Origin: G963663315 sp963668255
GTDB taxonomy: Bacteria > Pseudomonadota > Gammaproteobacteria > Arenicellales > Poriferihabitantaceae
NCBI GenBank assembly: GCA_965116595.1
Contig: OZ220708.1
Location: forward strand, 1,612,001 to 1,676,000
Length of the DNA stretch: 64,000 nucleotides
Direction: 5' to 3'
Shown here: positions 1-9,430 of the stretch, piece by piece
How positions within the stretch are numbered: position 1 is the first letter of the stretch
Layout: each line of letters begins with the position of its first letter
Translations under genes and position numbers: made by a program
The notes under the pieces: generated by a model
Database searches by the model: none
Told to the model about the DNA's origin: nothing
Seen by the model: the letters and a program-made list of their open reading frames with translations, nothing else

Positions 1-825
1 GCCAAAGGTTTTCATCGCATACTGATCGCCCGGCGAACGATAGAGCCGGACCGAATAAAACACGAAGCCGGCGCCGAGAGCCAGGGCGCCGGCCAGATAG
101 ATCGTACCGCTCATCAGGGTGACGAACGGCATGATCGTTACCACCACCAGCAAAATGGTATACAGCAGGATATGCAGCTTGGTATAGGCAATGCCATGGG
201 TGACCGGCAGCATCGGCACCTGTGCCCGGCTGTAGTCGTCGACACGCTTGATCGCCAACGCCCAGAAATGAGGGGGTGTCCAGACAAATATAATCAGAAA
301 AAGCAACAGCGCTTCACCATGAAGCTCGCCGGTCACCGAGGTCCAGCCGAGTACCGGCGGCGCCGCTCCGGCCGCTCCTCCGAGGACAATATTCTGAGGC
401 GTACTGTGTTTCAGGAACATGGAATAAATGACGGCATAACCGATCATGGAGGCAAAGGTCAGAACCGCTGTCAGCACATTCACGAAAGCCAGCAGAATCA
501 CCATGGACAACGTCGCCAGGGCAAGCGAAAATGCCACTGCCTGCTTTCCGCTGACATTTCCCTGAGGCAGGGGTCTTGCCCGGGTGCGTTCCATGCGGGC
601 ATCAATTTCCTCATCCACCCAGTGGTTGAGGGCGGCGCCAGCGCAGGCAGCCAGCCCGATTCCGATCAATCCAAAGAACCAGGCATCAAAAGGCACCAGC
701 CCATCGGTCGAAAGAAACATACCGACCAGCGCCGTGAACAGGATCAGCAACACGACTTTGGGTTTGCACAGTTCCAGATATTCCTTCCAGTCAAAAGGCC
801 GGGGGAGAGTCTGCGTCAGCTTCAT
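1..825 (-). CDS. ctaB: Protoheme IX farnesyltransferase (heme O synthase), 3' end beyond window
   Basis: Membrane enzyme that attaches a farnesyl group to heme b to make heme O for cytochrome oxidases. Reading the minus strand from the ATG at 825 gives MKLTQTLPRPFDWKEYLELC and about 275 codons with no stop before the window edge. The UbiA-family allylic-diphosphate motif is clear: NHWVDEEIDARMERTRARP has the N-x3-D-x3-D spacing. Many hydrophobic segments follow, and WTPPHFWAL is typical of CtaB/CyoE. The C-terminus lies outside the window. Its oxidase neighbours are probably beyond the left edge. Family assignment is firm; the exact start is likely but untested. Confidence 0.93.
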   Translation of the reverse strand, partial: MKLTQTLPRPFDWKEYLELCKPKVVLLILFTALVGMFLSTDGLVPFDAWFFGLIGIGLAACAGAALNHWVDEEIDARMERTRARPLPQGNVSGKQAVAFSLALATLSMVILLAFVNVLTAVLTFASMIGYAVIYSMFLKHSTPQNIVLGGAAGAAPPVLGWTSVTGELHGEALLLFLIIFVWTPPHFWALAIKRVDDYSRAQVPMLPVTHGIAYTKLHILLYTILLVVVTIMPFVTLMSGTIYLAGALALGAGFVFYSVRLYRSPGDQYAMKTFG

Positions 826-1074
826 CGTTATCGGGTCGGGCAGAGGGTCAGGTAAGATAGTTGCCGGATTTTATCAAAAAAGTGCAGACAATCCGGTTTA
901 TTTCGTTGGTCCGTGCTTCAGGGGCGAATATCAGAGACACTCGCCAAGGCGTACTGCGTCTCGTGGACAAGGCCGGGCCGTGGCAACCAGAGTCGAAAGT
1001 ATCGGCTGGAACCAGGCCCGTCCGATCAACTCGATATCCCGTTTCGATCCGGATGCGCGGGCGCCGACAGAGAG
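826..1074. other. Intergenic gap between ctaB and tctA
   Basis: About 250 bases between the stop of tctA and the start of ctaB, both on the minus strand. It should hold the ctaB promoter and the end of the tct transcript. No clear Rho-independent terminator and no convincing reading frame was seen. The frames that cross it on either strand run into the flanking genes. Confidence 0.5.
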
Positions 1075-2568
1075 TCAGTCCTTCTTCTGGACTCCCGCGA
1101 GAAAGGTTCTGATGACCACGAAGAATGTCAGAGCCATCAGCAACATCGCTACGGGACGTCGAAAGAACATGAAGGTATCGAACTGGGATATGATCACCAC
1201 CTGCTGCAATGCTCTCTCCCATTCGGGCACGAGGATAAACCCGATCAGGAACGCCACATAGGAAAAATCGAATTTGCGCATGAAGTAGCCAATCACCCCG
1301 AATACCAGCATCACCATCACATCGAACATCGAGGATTGCCCGAGATAGGCACCCATGATGCAGGTGAACATCACCAGTGGATACAATATAACCGCGGGAA
1401 TCTGGACTGCCTTGCAGAACAGCTTCAGGCCGAATCTGCCGATAATGAGCAGGAAGAAACTCGCAACCACGAGGCTGCCGAAAACGCCATACATCAGTTG
1501 CGAGTTTTCCTCGAACAGGAGCGGCCCAGGCATCATGCCATGGATCATGAAGGCGCCCATCAACATCGCCACTGCGAGATTACCGGGAATGCCGAGCACA
1601 AATAATGGAATCAGACTGGCGCCCACCACAGCGCTGTTGGCAGCTTCCGACGCGGCGATACCCTCCAGGCGCCCCTTGCCGAATTCTTCCGGCTTTTTTG
1701 ATCGTTTAAGCGCCTGATCGTACGAAAGGAATGAAGCCACGGGAGCGCCCAGGCCGGGCATGGCGCCTACCCCGATGCCGATAGCGCTTGCACGCAGCAA
1801 CGTTTTCGTGTTCGCGAAGAATTCCTTCAGTGAAATGAATTTGTCTTCCGGTTTGTCAGAAAACCTTCGGGCGGCCTCATTGTCGCCGACGCCGGATTTG
1901 ATCCGTTCGAGTTGAATCAAGATCTCCGAGAATGCCAACAGGCCAATCGCAACCGGAATCAATGACAGCCCGCTTTCGAGCTGGTAAATATCGAACGTCA
2001 GACGCGGCAACGCGGTTACAGGCTCGGTTCCGATCATACCTGCAAGGAGGCCCGCCGCCGCGGCCACGAGTCCGCGTGATATCGATTTGGTGCCAATTCC
2101 CGCGATCACCGTCAACGCCAGTGAAATCAAAGCGAACATTTCCGGTGGCCCCATATACAACGCCACCGTGGCCAGCGGGGCCGCGATCAACACCAGCACC
2201 GCGGTGGCAATGAAATCGCCGGACACGGAACTGTATAGCGCCATTCTGAGCGCTTTTTCTCCCTTGCCCTGCTCTGTCAGGGGATATCCGTCCCAGGTCG
2301 TCGCCGCCGCTTCGGGCGTACCCGGCGTTCTCAGTAGAACCGCCGATATGGCACCGCCAAAAAATGCGCCCTTGTTTAGCCCCACCAGGAATCCAATGGC
2401 CGCAAGGGGAGACATGTAATACGTCAGCGGGATGAACAGGGCAATGGCCATGGGACCATTGATACCCGGGATCGCACCGATCGCCACGCCGACCGCCACA
2501 CCCACGAACACGTATATGAGGCTCACGGGAGACAGTGAGTCCATCAGGCCGGCAAGTATCATTTCCAT
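1075..2568 (-). CDS. tctA: Tripartite tricarboxylate transporter, large permease TctA
   Basis: Large integral-membrane subunit of a TTT-family secondary transporter, which works with TctB and a periplasmic TctC to import carboxylates. The 497-residue length matches the family (about 500). Conserved features seen are the N-terminal GxxxGxxxGAIPGI region (residues 22-36), a glycine-rich central segment (GIGVGAMPGLGAP, near residue 265) and around a dozen hydrophobic segments. The ATG at 2568 is preceded by AAGGA at a normal distance. It is last in the order tctC-tctB-tctA, 29 bases after tctB, so it is almost certainly cotranscribed. The substrate (citrate, another tricarboxylate or an aromatic acid) cannot be read from the sequence. 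Confidence 0.93.
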   Translation of the reverse strand: MEMILAGLMDSLSPVSLIYVFVGVAVGVAIGAIPGINGPMAIALFIPLTYYMSPLAAIGFLVGLNKGAFFGGAISAVLLRTPGTPEAAATTWDGYPLTEQGKGEKALRMALYSSVSGDFIATAVLVLIAAPLATVALYMGPPEMFALISLALTVIAGIGTKSISRGLVAAAAGLLAGMIGTEPVTALPRLTFDIYQLESGLSLIPVAIGLLAFSEILIQLERIKSGVGDNEAARRFSDKPEDKFISLKEFFANTKTLLRASAIGIGVGAMPGLGAPVASFLSYDQALKRSKKPEEFGKGRLEGIAASEAANSAVVGASLIPLFVLGIPGNLAVAMLMGAFMIHGMMPGPLLFEENSQLMYGVFGSLVVASFFLLIIGRFGLKLFCKAVQIPAVILYPLVMFTCIMGAYLGQSSMFDVMVMLVFGVIGYFMRKFDFSYVAFLIGFILVPEWERALQQVVIISQFDTFMFFRRPVAMLLMALTFFVVIRTFLAGVQKKD

Positions 2569-2597
2569 GACGAGTCCTTACAGAGCGTGAAACTCCA

Positions 2598-3101
2598 TCA
2601 GTAGCCCGGGATCGGAACACCGAACCCGTAACGCATGGCTGCGTACATGAAGGCTACCGCCACTACGGACAGGGCCAGAATCCTGGCCGGGTTTCGGGAA
2701 CCCACAAGAAACTGGAGCAACAACATGAAGCCCAGTGCTGAGGGGATATAACCGACGGTATGAATACCGACCACGAACAGTGCTGCCGGACCGATGAACC
2801 TGATCAGGTGAAGAATATCCAGACGGCCTGCCTGGGTGAATCCGGCGCCGCCTTCCTCTTCGGGATATACGCTGTCTTCCGTAAGCAGTCTGGTTCCCTT
2901 CCTGCCGGCCACCAGCGTTCGCACGATTGCCAGTATGGCCATAATCAGCATGATGGCGGCCGCGACATTGGGAACCAGCGCCGGTGAGGCGCCGTATCCC
3001 GGCCAGGGCGGTGTATACGCTGGAATTACCCAGACAAGAAGAAACACGCTGGCCAGTACGATCAGCGCATAGGCCAGCGTATCTCGTTGTATCCTCGTCA
3101 A
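2598..3101 (-). CDS. tctB: Tripartite tricarboxylate transporter, small permease TctB
   Basis: Small four-helix membrane subunit of the TTT transporter. The 167-residue protein has a first hydrophobic segment at about residues 9-27, a loop rich in charged residues around 70-90, and further hydrophobic segments near 100-160, the usual TctB layout. The start appears to be TTG at 3101, with AGGAAGG about eight bases upstream; no ATG fits. It lies between tctC and tctA in the same orientation. The assignment comes from topology, length and context, because TctB sequences diverge strongly. Confidence 0.88.
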   Translation of the reverse strand: MTRIQRDTLAYALIVLASVFLLVWVIPAYTPPWPGYGASPALVPNVAAAIMLIMAILAIVRTLVAGRKGTRLLTEDSVYPEEEGGAGFTQAGRLDILHLIRFIGPAALFVVGIHTVGYIPSALGFMLLLQFLVGSRNPARILALSVVAVAFMYAAMRYGFGVPIPGY

Positions 3102-3150
3102 GGCTGCTACCTTCCTGATTTATCAGACTTGTATGGTAGCAGATTCCGGC

Positions 3151-4095
3151 TTACTGGTTTTTGGCCTGTTCTCCAAACAGATCATAAAGCTCCTTGAGGG
3201 ATTTCTCAGCGTGATCCCTGCCCCAGGTCACCGGGATCATCAGGAGTTTCTCTGCAATAAAGGATTCCGTATCCGCATCGACAGCCAGCTTGTCCGCCGC
3301 TGCGGTAATCTTCGCCGCGACATCATCCGGCAACCCCTTGGGCGCGACCAGCCCGACAATCATTTCCACGGCTTCATCATAGCCCTGCTCTTTCAATGTC
3401 GGCACGTCCGGCAGCGGCGGCAGGCGCTCGTTGAGTGCGGACGCCAACAGCTTCAACCGGCCCGCCCTGACATGTTCGTAGAGAATGGCCCCCACGTATC
3501 CTATGTCCGCATGACCTCCGGTTACGGCCTTGATGACGGAAGGGCCGCCTTTGCTGGGAATCAGCGAAATGTTGACATCTTCCGCCTTGGCGATACGCTG
3601 GATGGCATCCCGGTCGTCTGCACCGTGAAACATACAGACCAGCGCTTTTTCGTTGGACTTGGCCCACTCGAACGCCTCTTTCAGAGTGTTCCATGGCCGG
3701 TCCGGTTTGGAAATGAAACCGCTGGAATTCAGCGCAACCAAAGACAGGTAGTCGAAATCGTCAAAGCCGTATTTGACCGGAGAGTGGTGCGGTTGGTAGG
3801 TGTATGCGGTAACCGCTGCGATGCCCAGTGTATATCCGTCCGGTTTGGTTTTGCTGAGTTCGGTTGCCATCACGCTGCCATGAGAACCACCGGTGACGTT
3901 TTTCACATTCACGGGTTGCCCGAACTCCTTACTGAATCTTTCCGCAAGACCTCTTGCGAGGCGGTCAATCTGGGCGCCTGGCTGGACCATGGTCATCATT
4001 GTGATCGGCCTTTCCGGATACTCCGCCATGGCGGTCGGGATGGTCAGTATCAAGGCAAGGGAGACGCCGATACTTTTGAACAGTGTTTTAAGCAT
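3151..4095 (-). CDS. tctC: Tripartite tricarboxylate transporter substrate-binding protein TctC
   Basis: Periplasmic receptor (Bug family) that delivers substrate to TctAB. The chosen start at 4095 (MLKTLFKSIG) has AAGGAG six to seven bases upstream. It yields a signal peptide ending near TAMA, followed by EYPERPITMM, a typical Bug mature N-terminus. The mature part is about 290 residues with the usual PGAQIDRLAR and GGSHGSVMATE ligand-loop regions. An in-frame upstream ATG at 4149 exists but would place extra residues before the signal peptide. The gene heads the tctCBA operon; the roughly 170 bases to the regulator at 4268 should contain the promoter. Confidence 0.92.
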   Translation of the reverse strand: MLKTLFKSIGVSLALILTIPTAMAEYPERPITMMTMVQPGAQIDRLARGLAERFSKEFGQPVNVKNVTGGSHGSVMATELSKTKPDGYTLGIAAVTAYTYQPHHSPVKYGFDDFDYLSLVALNSSGFISKPDRPWNTLKEAFEWAKSNEKALVCMFHGADDRDAIQRIAKAEDVNISLIPSKGGPSVIKAVTGGHADIGYVGAILYEHVRAGRLKLLASALNERLPPLPDVPTLKEQGYDEAVEMIVGLVAPKGLPDDVAAKITAAADKLAVDADTESFIAEKLLMIPVTWGRDHAEKSLKELYDLFGEQAKNQ

Positions 4096-4267
4096 GATTT
4101 TCTCCTTCATGGTATGAGTGTGTGGTACTGGGGTTACAAACGCCTGCAAGGGCAGGATTTATGCCGGATTGTGAAAAATCTTATACCCGTATAGGAGTTG
4201 TTTATGTCGTATGGACGACAAATCTATCAAAGCAAACACTTTGGTGTAACCCGGTATCAACCGGCAT

Positions 4268-4993
4268 TCAGGTCGGGGATTCAGCGAGATCGATACTTAG
4301 TTTCGCCAGCGTCTGTGCGGCAATCTGTGAAGACTCGGCTTCCATGTAGAGCATCCGGCGATCCGAACGCAAGCCGTGTGTCCGTTTCAGGACGCCCAGG
4401 GTGGAGGTTACCGTCTGGCGGCAACAGCCGATCATGTCCGCCATTTCCTGGTGCGTAAGCGGTATGTCGATATAAATCCTCCCGTCGCGACTACGGCCAT
4501 AACGCTGAAAAAGTCGGGCCAACAGTTTGACCAGCCGCGCGGTGACATCGTTTGAGGTGAGGTTGAGCAACATGTCGCCCAGAATCCGCAGTCTTTCGGA
4601 GAGGATATCGATTACCCGCATCGCCATTGCCGGGTCGTCCATCAGGTATTGCCGGAAGCGCTTGCGATTCAACTTGATCAGATTGACCGTGCTGCAGGCT
4701 TGTGCGTAGACATCCCTGTGCGTCCCGCGCCACACCTCCGCCAATCCGAACAGTTCTCCGGAAAAACAGAACCACATGATGACTTCTTTGCCCTGTGGAG
4801 AAAGTTCGTAGATCTTGGCCTGACCGTTCAAAATGATGTAAACATATTCGCTGGGCTCGCCGGCGTGAAAAATCAGGGAATTTTTTTCCACCCGCGCTAC
4901 CGTGCCGATTCTGAGCAAATGTTCCCGGTCAGTTGGCGAGAGATTTTGCAGCAGATTAGTGGATGGTAGCGAGTATGGTTCCTGGGCAGCCAT
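4268..4993 (-). CDS. Crp/Fnr family transcriptional regulator
   Basis: DNA-binding regulator of 241 residues. Residues about 20-130 form a cyclic-nucleotide-binding-like beta barrel (GELFGLAEVW). A long dimerisation helix follows, then a winged helix-turn-helix around 175-215 containing LTHQEMADMIGCCRQTVTST. The N-terminal cysteine cluster of oxygen-sensing FNR is absent. The Arg-Ser/Thr pair that contacts cAMP phosphate in CRP is not clear (HRDVYAQA here), so the ligand is unknown. It is divergent from the protein at 5071 and upstream of tctC on the same strand, and it might control either. The shared 78-base gap with 5071 holds a TATAAT box near 5034-5039. Confidence 0.88.
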   Translation of the reverse strand: MAAQEPYSLPSTNLLQNLSPTDREHLLRIGTVARVEKNSLIFHAGEPSEYVYIILNGQAKIYELSPQGKEVIMWFCFSGELFGLAEVWRGTHRDVYAQACSTVNLIKLNRKRFRQYLMDDPAMAMRVIDILSERLRILGDMLLNLTSNDVTARLVKLLARLFQRYGRSRDGRIYIDIPLTHQEMADMIGCCRQTVTSTLGVLKRTHGLRSDRRMLYMEAESSQIAAQTLAKLSIDLAESPT

Positions 4994-5070
4994 CAGTCAA
5001 ATTGGCATAAGGGAGTAATTTGTGGACTTTGCGCTATAATGCCTGAACTGTTCTATATTGTGGAGTGTCC

Positions 5071-5949
5071 ATGCAACTGGAATGGCCCAGGGAAAATGCC
5101 GTTGATCCCGCTTTGCCGCAGAATCGCTGGTTCCACGCATCCAGCAACTATTGTCTGGATTTTCACGGTGATCCGGCTGCTTCGGAGTTGCGGGTGTTTT
5201 CCGATGGCAACCACCATATGGCGCTTGAACAAACACTGGAGTCCTTTCGTTTGAACCACGCTCTGTCGTCCATTTTCTACTGCACGACACCTCCGCAGGT
5301 ATATCTGGACTGGATGCAAGCGGGTTGCATCGAGATCGGCAACCTCCACCTGGGCGTGACGCCCGATATCGTCATCAGTCCCGACGACATCATGGAAAAA
5401 CTGGTATCCGGGGGAACGGTTTGCCGCTCCGCGATATTCGCGCAAAGCTGCGGAAACAGCTTCCTGGTTCGGAAGAACAACCCCGGGAACATCCGGGATG
5501 TCAGGGACCTCGTCCGTCCGGATGTTCGGCTTTTCATTTCAAACCCCGGGACGGAAAGGGCCAGTCACCTGGTTTACCGGCAGACCCTGGAAGGGCTGGC
5601 AGCCGCGGCCGGCCTCGCCGAAAATTCCATCAGGGATCTCCTGGCCTCCGGGGACAGGGTGCTTTTCGGTGAGCTGATTCACCACCGCGAAGCGCCTCAG
5701 GCCATCGCCGATGGCCGCGCGGATGTCGCTGTGGTATATCGGCATCTCGCGCTGCGGTACACGCGCGTCTTCCCGGAAATCTTCGACCACATTCCACTTC
5801 CGGAGAGCGAGCACAACGTCACCACGCGTTATGCTGTCGGACTGGTCGATGAAAACCAAACAAGGGCCGGTGAGTTGTTCCGGTATTTTCTGGGCGACGC
5901 GGCGGCGGCCATCTACCGTTATCACGGTTTGCGGCCGATCAGTGGATAG
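5071..5949 (+). CDS. Periplasmic-binding-protein-like (ModA/PBP-type) domain protein without signal peptide
   Basis: A 292-residue protein with a substrate-binding-protein fold resembling molybdate or tungstate binding proteins: GVTPDIVISPDDIMEKL and FLVRKNNPGNIRDVRDLV are typical of the ModA clan, as is the ADVAVVYRHLALRY segment. No signal peptide is seen, so it probably stays in the cytoplasm, perhaps as a sensor. The ATG at 5071 with GGAG five bases upstream is preferred over an in-frame GTG at 5065. It is divergent from the Crp/Fnr regulator. The ligand is unknown. Family call moderate. Confidence 0.65.
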   Translation: MQLEWPRENAVDPALPQNRWFHASSNYCLDFHGDPAASELRVFSDGNHHMALEQTLESFRLNHALSSIFYCTTPPQVYLDWMQAGCIEIGNLHLGVTPDIVISPDDIMEKLVSGGTVCRSAIFAQSCGNSFLVRKNNPGNIRDVRDLVRPDVRLFISNPGTERASHLVYRQTLEGLAAAAGLAENSIRDLLASGDRVLFGELIHHREAPQAIADGRADVAVVYRHLALRYTRVFPEIFDHIPLPESEHNVTTRYAVGLVDENQTRAGELFRYFLGDAAAAIYRYHGLRPISG

Positions 5950-6001
5950 TGCATCGTTTTGCCAACTATCCCGGTGAAGACAGGCCCGCGTGGTTTCCGG
6001 G

Positions 6002-6721
6002 CTATGGCCTGCGGGCGGCCAGCAAAGCACGATTGAACCGCTGGTAAAGAATGGCTACCTCGAACCCCGCCGCCCGCAACCAGTCCTCGTAGTCCGGGAG
6101 CGCGGTGACGTGGTCCGTTTTCGCGCTGTACCGGGCATGGTAACGATCGAAATCCGGCACCTCTCCCGCATCGGCCAGCGCATCACGCATGGCATCCCAG
6201 ATCACCCGTTGGTCCGGTTCAAAATGCGCGTACTGGTAGGTAAAACGGTCAACGATGTAGAAAACACCGTCAGGACGGAGCCGGGCCAGCGCCCATCGGA
6301 ATATGGCCTGCTTTACCGCATGCGCCGACTCATGCAACGCCTGGATGCAGATAATGGCGTGAAACGTTTTACGGATGCCGAGGTTGTCCAGGTCGGCAAA
6401 ATCCGCACAGCGCAATTGAATCCGGTCGTCCAGACCGAGCTCGGAAAACCGCCGTTTCGCCAACGACAGCATGGCGGTGGAGGCATCGATGCCAAGCAAT
6501 GAACGAGTCCCGAAGAATGTCGGATCCCTGCCGTGCAAATAAGCTTCCACCTGTCCGCTGCCAATTCCCAGGTCCAGAATATGCGCGTCCGACGGACAGT
6601 TTCCCCTCAGAAGCCGGGCAACGAGATCGACCTGGTGAAGCCGGTCCGGATTGGTTTCGAGGTTGCCAGCGATGTCCCACTCGCCAGCAAATTCCGCATC
6701 TTCCCAGTTGTCCCGAGTCAA
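6002..6721 (-). CDS. Class I SAM-dependent methyltransferase
   Basis: Cytoplasmic methyltransferase of about 240 residues. Motif I is ILDLGIGSGQVEAYL; LLGIDAS is the acidic end of strand 2, followed by QLRCADFADLD and a post-motif III YIVDRF segment. I prefer the TTG at 6721 (then TRDNWEDAEFAGEWD), which lies just downstream of the stop of the upstream gene at 6729. The ATG at 6775 would add 18 residues unlike the family and overlap the upstream gene. It is last in a two-gene minus-strand unit after the DUF3604 gene. The substrate is unknown. Confidence 0.8.
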   Translation of the reverse strand: MTRDNWEDAEFAGEWDIAGNLETNPDRLHQVDLVARLLRGNCPSDAHILDLGIGSGQVEAYLHGRDPTFFGTRSLLGIDASTAMLSLAKRRFSELGLDDRIQLRCADFADLDNLGIRKTFHAIICIQALHESAHAVKQAIFRWALARLRPDGVFYIVDRFTYQYAHFEPDQRVIWDAMRDALADAGEVPDFDRYHARYSAKTDHVTALPDYEDWLRAAGFEVAILYQRFNRALLAARRP

Positions 6722-6728
6722 TGCCGGA

Positions 6729-9116
6729 TCACTTGAAGGTAATAAACAGGGCAGATGTCCAGACCTTGGCATCATCCACTTGACGTCCCATCAGGTAGAC
6801 CGGCCTGAATCCGGCTGGTCCATTGACCGGATCAATGTCAAGCGTGCCGCTGATGTCTCTCGGCATGTCCGCGCCGCTGATCCGATCCACGGAGACGAAT
6901 AGCCCGACACCCCCCAGATCCTTGCGAATCGAACCATCGCTGGCCAGTAATTCATCACCCGACAAGGTGAGCTCGAATTCCGGGCAATGGACAAACGGGC
7001 TGCCGTCCAGCGGGTTGCCGACCTTTACGTATCCATCGATGGTACCCCTGATCGTGATAGTGGCATTGGCGAGGTTGGCGAGATCAATCTCAATGGCGTC
7101 GGAATCGCCGTAGGTATCCGAGGTGAAGCTGATGGTGGTCGCGGATTGTCGCCAGCAGGTTTCCTCGTTGTGCTCGAATCCGAGTCCCCTGAAACGGTTG
7201 ATCACTCCGTTGCGGATAGTAATGTCGCCATTCCACGCGGCCCAGCGGTAGCGGTCCTGGATCCTGGCTCCGCCCCAGCTGACACGGATGCGCTGGTCGG
7301 AGAACCCCGCTTCCTGTTGCAGGTTGCGCCGCCAGATCGGACCGGTATGATCCACCGCGATAATCTCGTCCCATCCGGCGTCGCCGAGAAACCGGTAGGA
7401 AATGGTGGCTGGTCCGTTGCTGTTGAATTCATCGCCCTGTATGGCGTCGCCGCATTGCGTAAAGCCGGCGATGCGCTCCCCGGTGGTGGCAAAGGTATGA
7501 CGGGCGCGCAACGCGGTGCCCACGGTGGCGCGGTCCAGCGCTGACGCCAGAATTCCCGTTACCCCGCCCTTGGTGCCGAACACCGCGGTACCGGGTACAC
7601 CGCCGCCACAACGGCCGCGATGTTCATCCCCGTTGGCGGAAGCGCCAAGCTTGTATCCGCGGCGCATGGTTTCCTCGTAGAGCCAGGGGAAATGTCCCCA
7701 CGCGGACTCGATTTCCACCAGACGTTCCAGCGTCGGGTGATGCCAGTCCATGATACATCGGCGTCCGCCTACATGGGGCATCAGCAAATGCCCTTCCGGG
7801 TCATGGGCATAGGTGGCCCATAACTCTTCCAGAGGCCAGGCGCCCGGTTCAATCGTGTCCGAGCTCATGTCCTCGTTCCACTCGAAGGAGCGGCAAACAT
7901 TACCGTCCCTGTCGAACGGAAATTCCGGATCTCCGTCCCGCAGAAAGACCACGTTGTGGTCACCGCCAGCGCAGGAACTGCCGCACCATTCTGTTCCGGG
8001 ATAACAGACGAACTCGCCGCTTCGGTTGATCTGGTGGATCAACTCCACTGCCTTGTCCCAGCGCGCCCGGGTGACATTGAAGTCATTGGCGGTATAACCC
8101 AGCACATCCAGACCCGCGATGTCACGACCGTAGGTCAGATTGTAAGTAGTATCGTTGGTGCCGACGGTGTCATCGGAATGGACATGAAGATCACCATAAA
8201 AAACCCTATCGAACACGAATTCATCGTCCACGGTGATGTAGAACGTCTTCTTCGGCACCCAGGGACAATCGAGGTGCTGTGCCGTAATTTCCAGTTCACC
8301 CGCCTGGTCGGTGGCAACCCCATCCACCAGGGCAACCGCCCAGCCCTGGTCCCTGAGTGCAACGGTTCTGGTATCCACTGTCCGTCCGTTTCGGCTGGTC
8401 GTCAATTCGATGTTCCCACCGACGTCCCGGCAGGTATTGCCCCAGGCGTCCTCCGCTCGGACACGGAGTGGTACCGCTACACCGGTACAGACCATCCGGG
8501 ACGCGGCCATTACCAATTGCTCCGGACGCCCCGGTGTGATGTCGATGGCAGTATCCGGCATGACCGGGGCACACCGGGAGGTCCCCAGCGGATCGCAATA
8601 GCAGCGGAACCGAAATCCCTCTTCCACAAAGGTCTGCGCCCGAGTACCGGGGCCGCCGTGACGACGATCTCCCATGCGAATGATGATGTGGTCCCCCGGT
8701 TTCAGATAACCGTCCACGGTATCCACGATGATGGCCTTTTGAAAGGGCCGCTCGTGTCCTTTCTGGTCGAATCTTACCTTCAGGGACTGAACGGTGGCCG
8801 GACTCTGGCCGGGGGCGCAGGGTCCCGCCTGGTATTCCGCTGATACGTAGTTCGCAGCCCTGGGTTCTGCAGTTTGAAATAGCGCCCAGTCCGAGTAGAA
8901 CTTGAAAGTTGCCTTGAACCAGGCGCCGTCCGCCATTCCGGACGCCCCGACCTCGTAGTCCAGGATGATCTCGGTCCATTCGCCGGCCACCAGCCGGTTG
9001 ACGTTGCAGGTGACCTTTCCAAGGAACGACATGTCCTTGGTCTTCTGATACAGACCTTCGGGCGCGAAGTAGTCCCCCAGGCGGTCTTTCAGTTCTTGGT
9101 CGGTCATCTTTTTCAT
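6729..9116 (-). CDS. DUF3604 family protein with PHP-like metal-binding motifs
   Basis: A 795-residue cytosolic protein of the DUF3604 family. The central part carries a PHP-type metal-binding signature, YGDLHVHSDDT near residue 310, then YPGTEWCGSS, HVGGRRCIMDWHHP and SANGDEHRGR, which supply histidine and aspartate ligands. Residues 1-300 look like beta-sandwich domains and the C-terminus is also beta-rich. No signal peptide is seen. The ATG at 9116 follows GAGGA at an acceptable distance. A hydrolase, perhaps a phosphoesterase or amidohydrolase, is likely, but the reaction is not known for the family. It is cotranscribed with the methyltransferase at 6002. Confidence 0.85.
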   Translation of the reverse strand: MKKMTDQELKDRLGDYFAPEGLYQKTKDMSFLGKVTCNVNRLVAGEWTEIILDYEVGASGMADGAWFKATFKFYSDWALFQTAEPRAANYVSAEYQAGPCAPGQSPATVQSLKVRFDQKGHERPFQKAIIVDTVDGYLKPGDHIIIRMGDRRHGGPGTRAQTFVEEGFRFRCYCDPLGTSRCAPVMPDTAIDITPGRPEQLVMAASRMVCTGVAVPLRVRAEDAWGNTCRDVGGNIELTTSRNGRTVDTRTVALRDQGWAVALVDGVATDQAGELEITAQHLDCPWVPKKTFYITVDDEFVFDRVFYGDLHVHSDDTVGTNDTTYNLTYGRDIAGLDVLGYTANDFNVTRARWDKAVELIHQINRSGEFVCYPGTEWCGSSCAGGDHNVVFLRDGDPEFPFDRDGNVCRSFEWNEDMSSDTIEPGAWPLEELWATYAHDPEGHLLMPHVGGRRCIMDWHHPTLERLVEIESAWGHFPWLYEETMRRGYKLGASANGDEHRGRCGGGVPGTAVFGTKGGVTGILASALDRATVGTALRARHTFATTGERIAGFTQCGDAIQGDEFNSNGPATISYRFLGDAGWDEIIAVDHTGPIWRRNLQQEAGFSDQRIRVSWGGARIQDRYRWAAWNGDITIRNGVINRFRGLGFEHNEETCWRQSATTISFTSDTYGDSDAIEIDLANLANATITIRGTIDGYVKVGNPLDGSPFVHCPEFELTLSGDELLASDGSIRKDLGGVGLFVSVDRISGADMPRDISGTLDIDPVNGPAGFRPVYLMGRQVDDAKVWTSALFITFK

Positions 9117-9430
9117 TATGGCTTTTCCTCAGTAATCAGGTGTTAACTGGATATCAGATTCCGGGCTTCGGCAAGGTTCGCCCAAGAAAGTCAGATTAAG
9201 AATTCCCGCCGGGTAGTTCTGTCGTGTAGCCGACAACTGTTTCCGGTGCAGCGCCGGTTCCAGTCTGGAACCGGTAAATCTCCGGATCTCGAAAATCAGA
9301 CAATCGAATGTGCGAAATTTTGAAAATATCGAATACGTCAGTACATTTATGAAAAATTTGCAGTTTATAATTACCGCTTTTCCAATTCCTGTTTCCGGAA
9401 TGCTGGCTGAATTCTTCTCGAGCTGAAAAT
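9117..9430. promoter_or_regulatory. Divergent intergenic region with a 21-bp palindrome
   Basis: The 314 bases between the divergent DUF3604 gene and the GhrA-like gene hold no supported gene. The palindrome at 9254-9274 has two perfect 10-base arms (CCGGTTCCAG and CTGGAACCGG) around one central T. As DNA it could be an operator for a dimeric regulator; as RNA it folds into an 8-bp stem with a 5-base loop. The region from 9300 to 9400 is AT-rich, as expected for promoters. Confidence 0.45.

Noticed and set aside
3133..4194. 353-residue plus-strand frame
   Set aside because: It is the antisense shadow of tctC, which has a signal peptide, family length and a good ribosome site.
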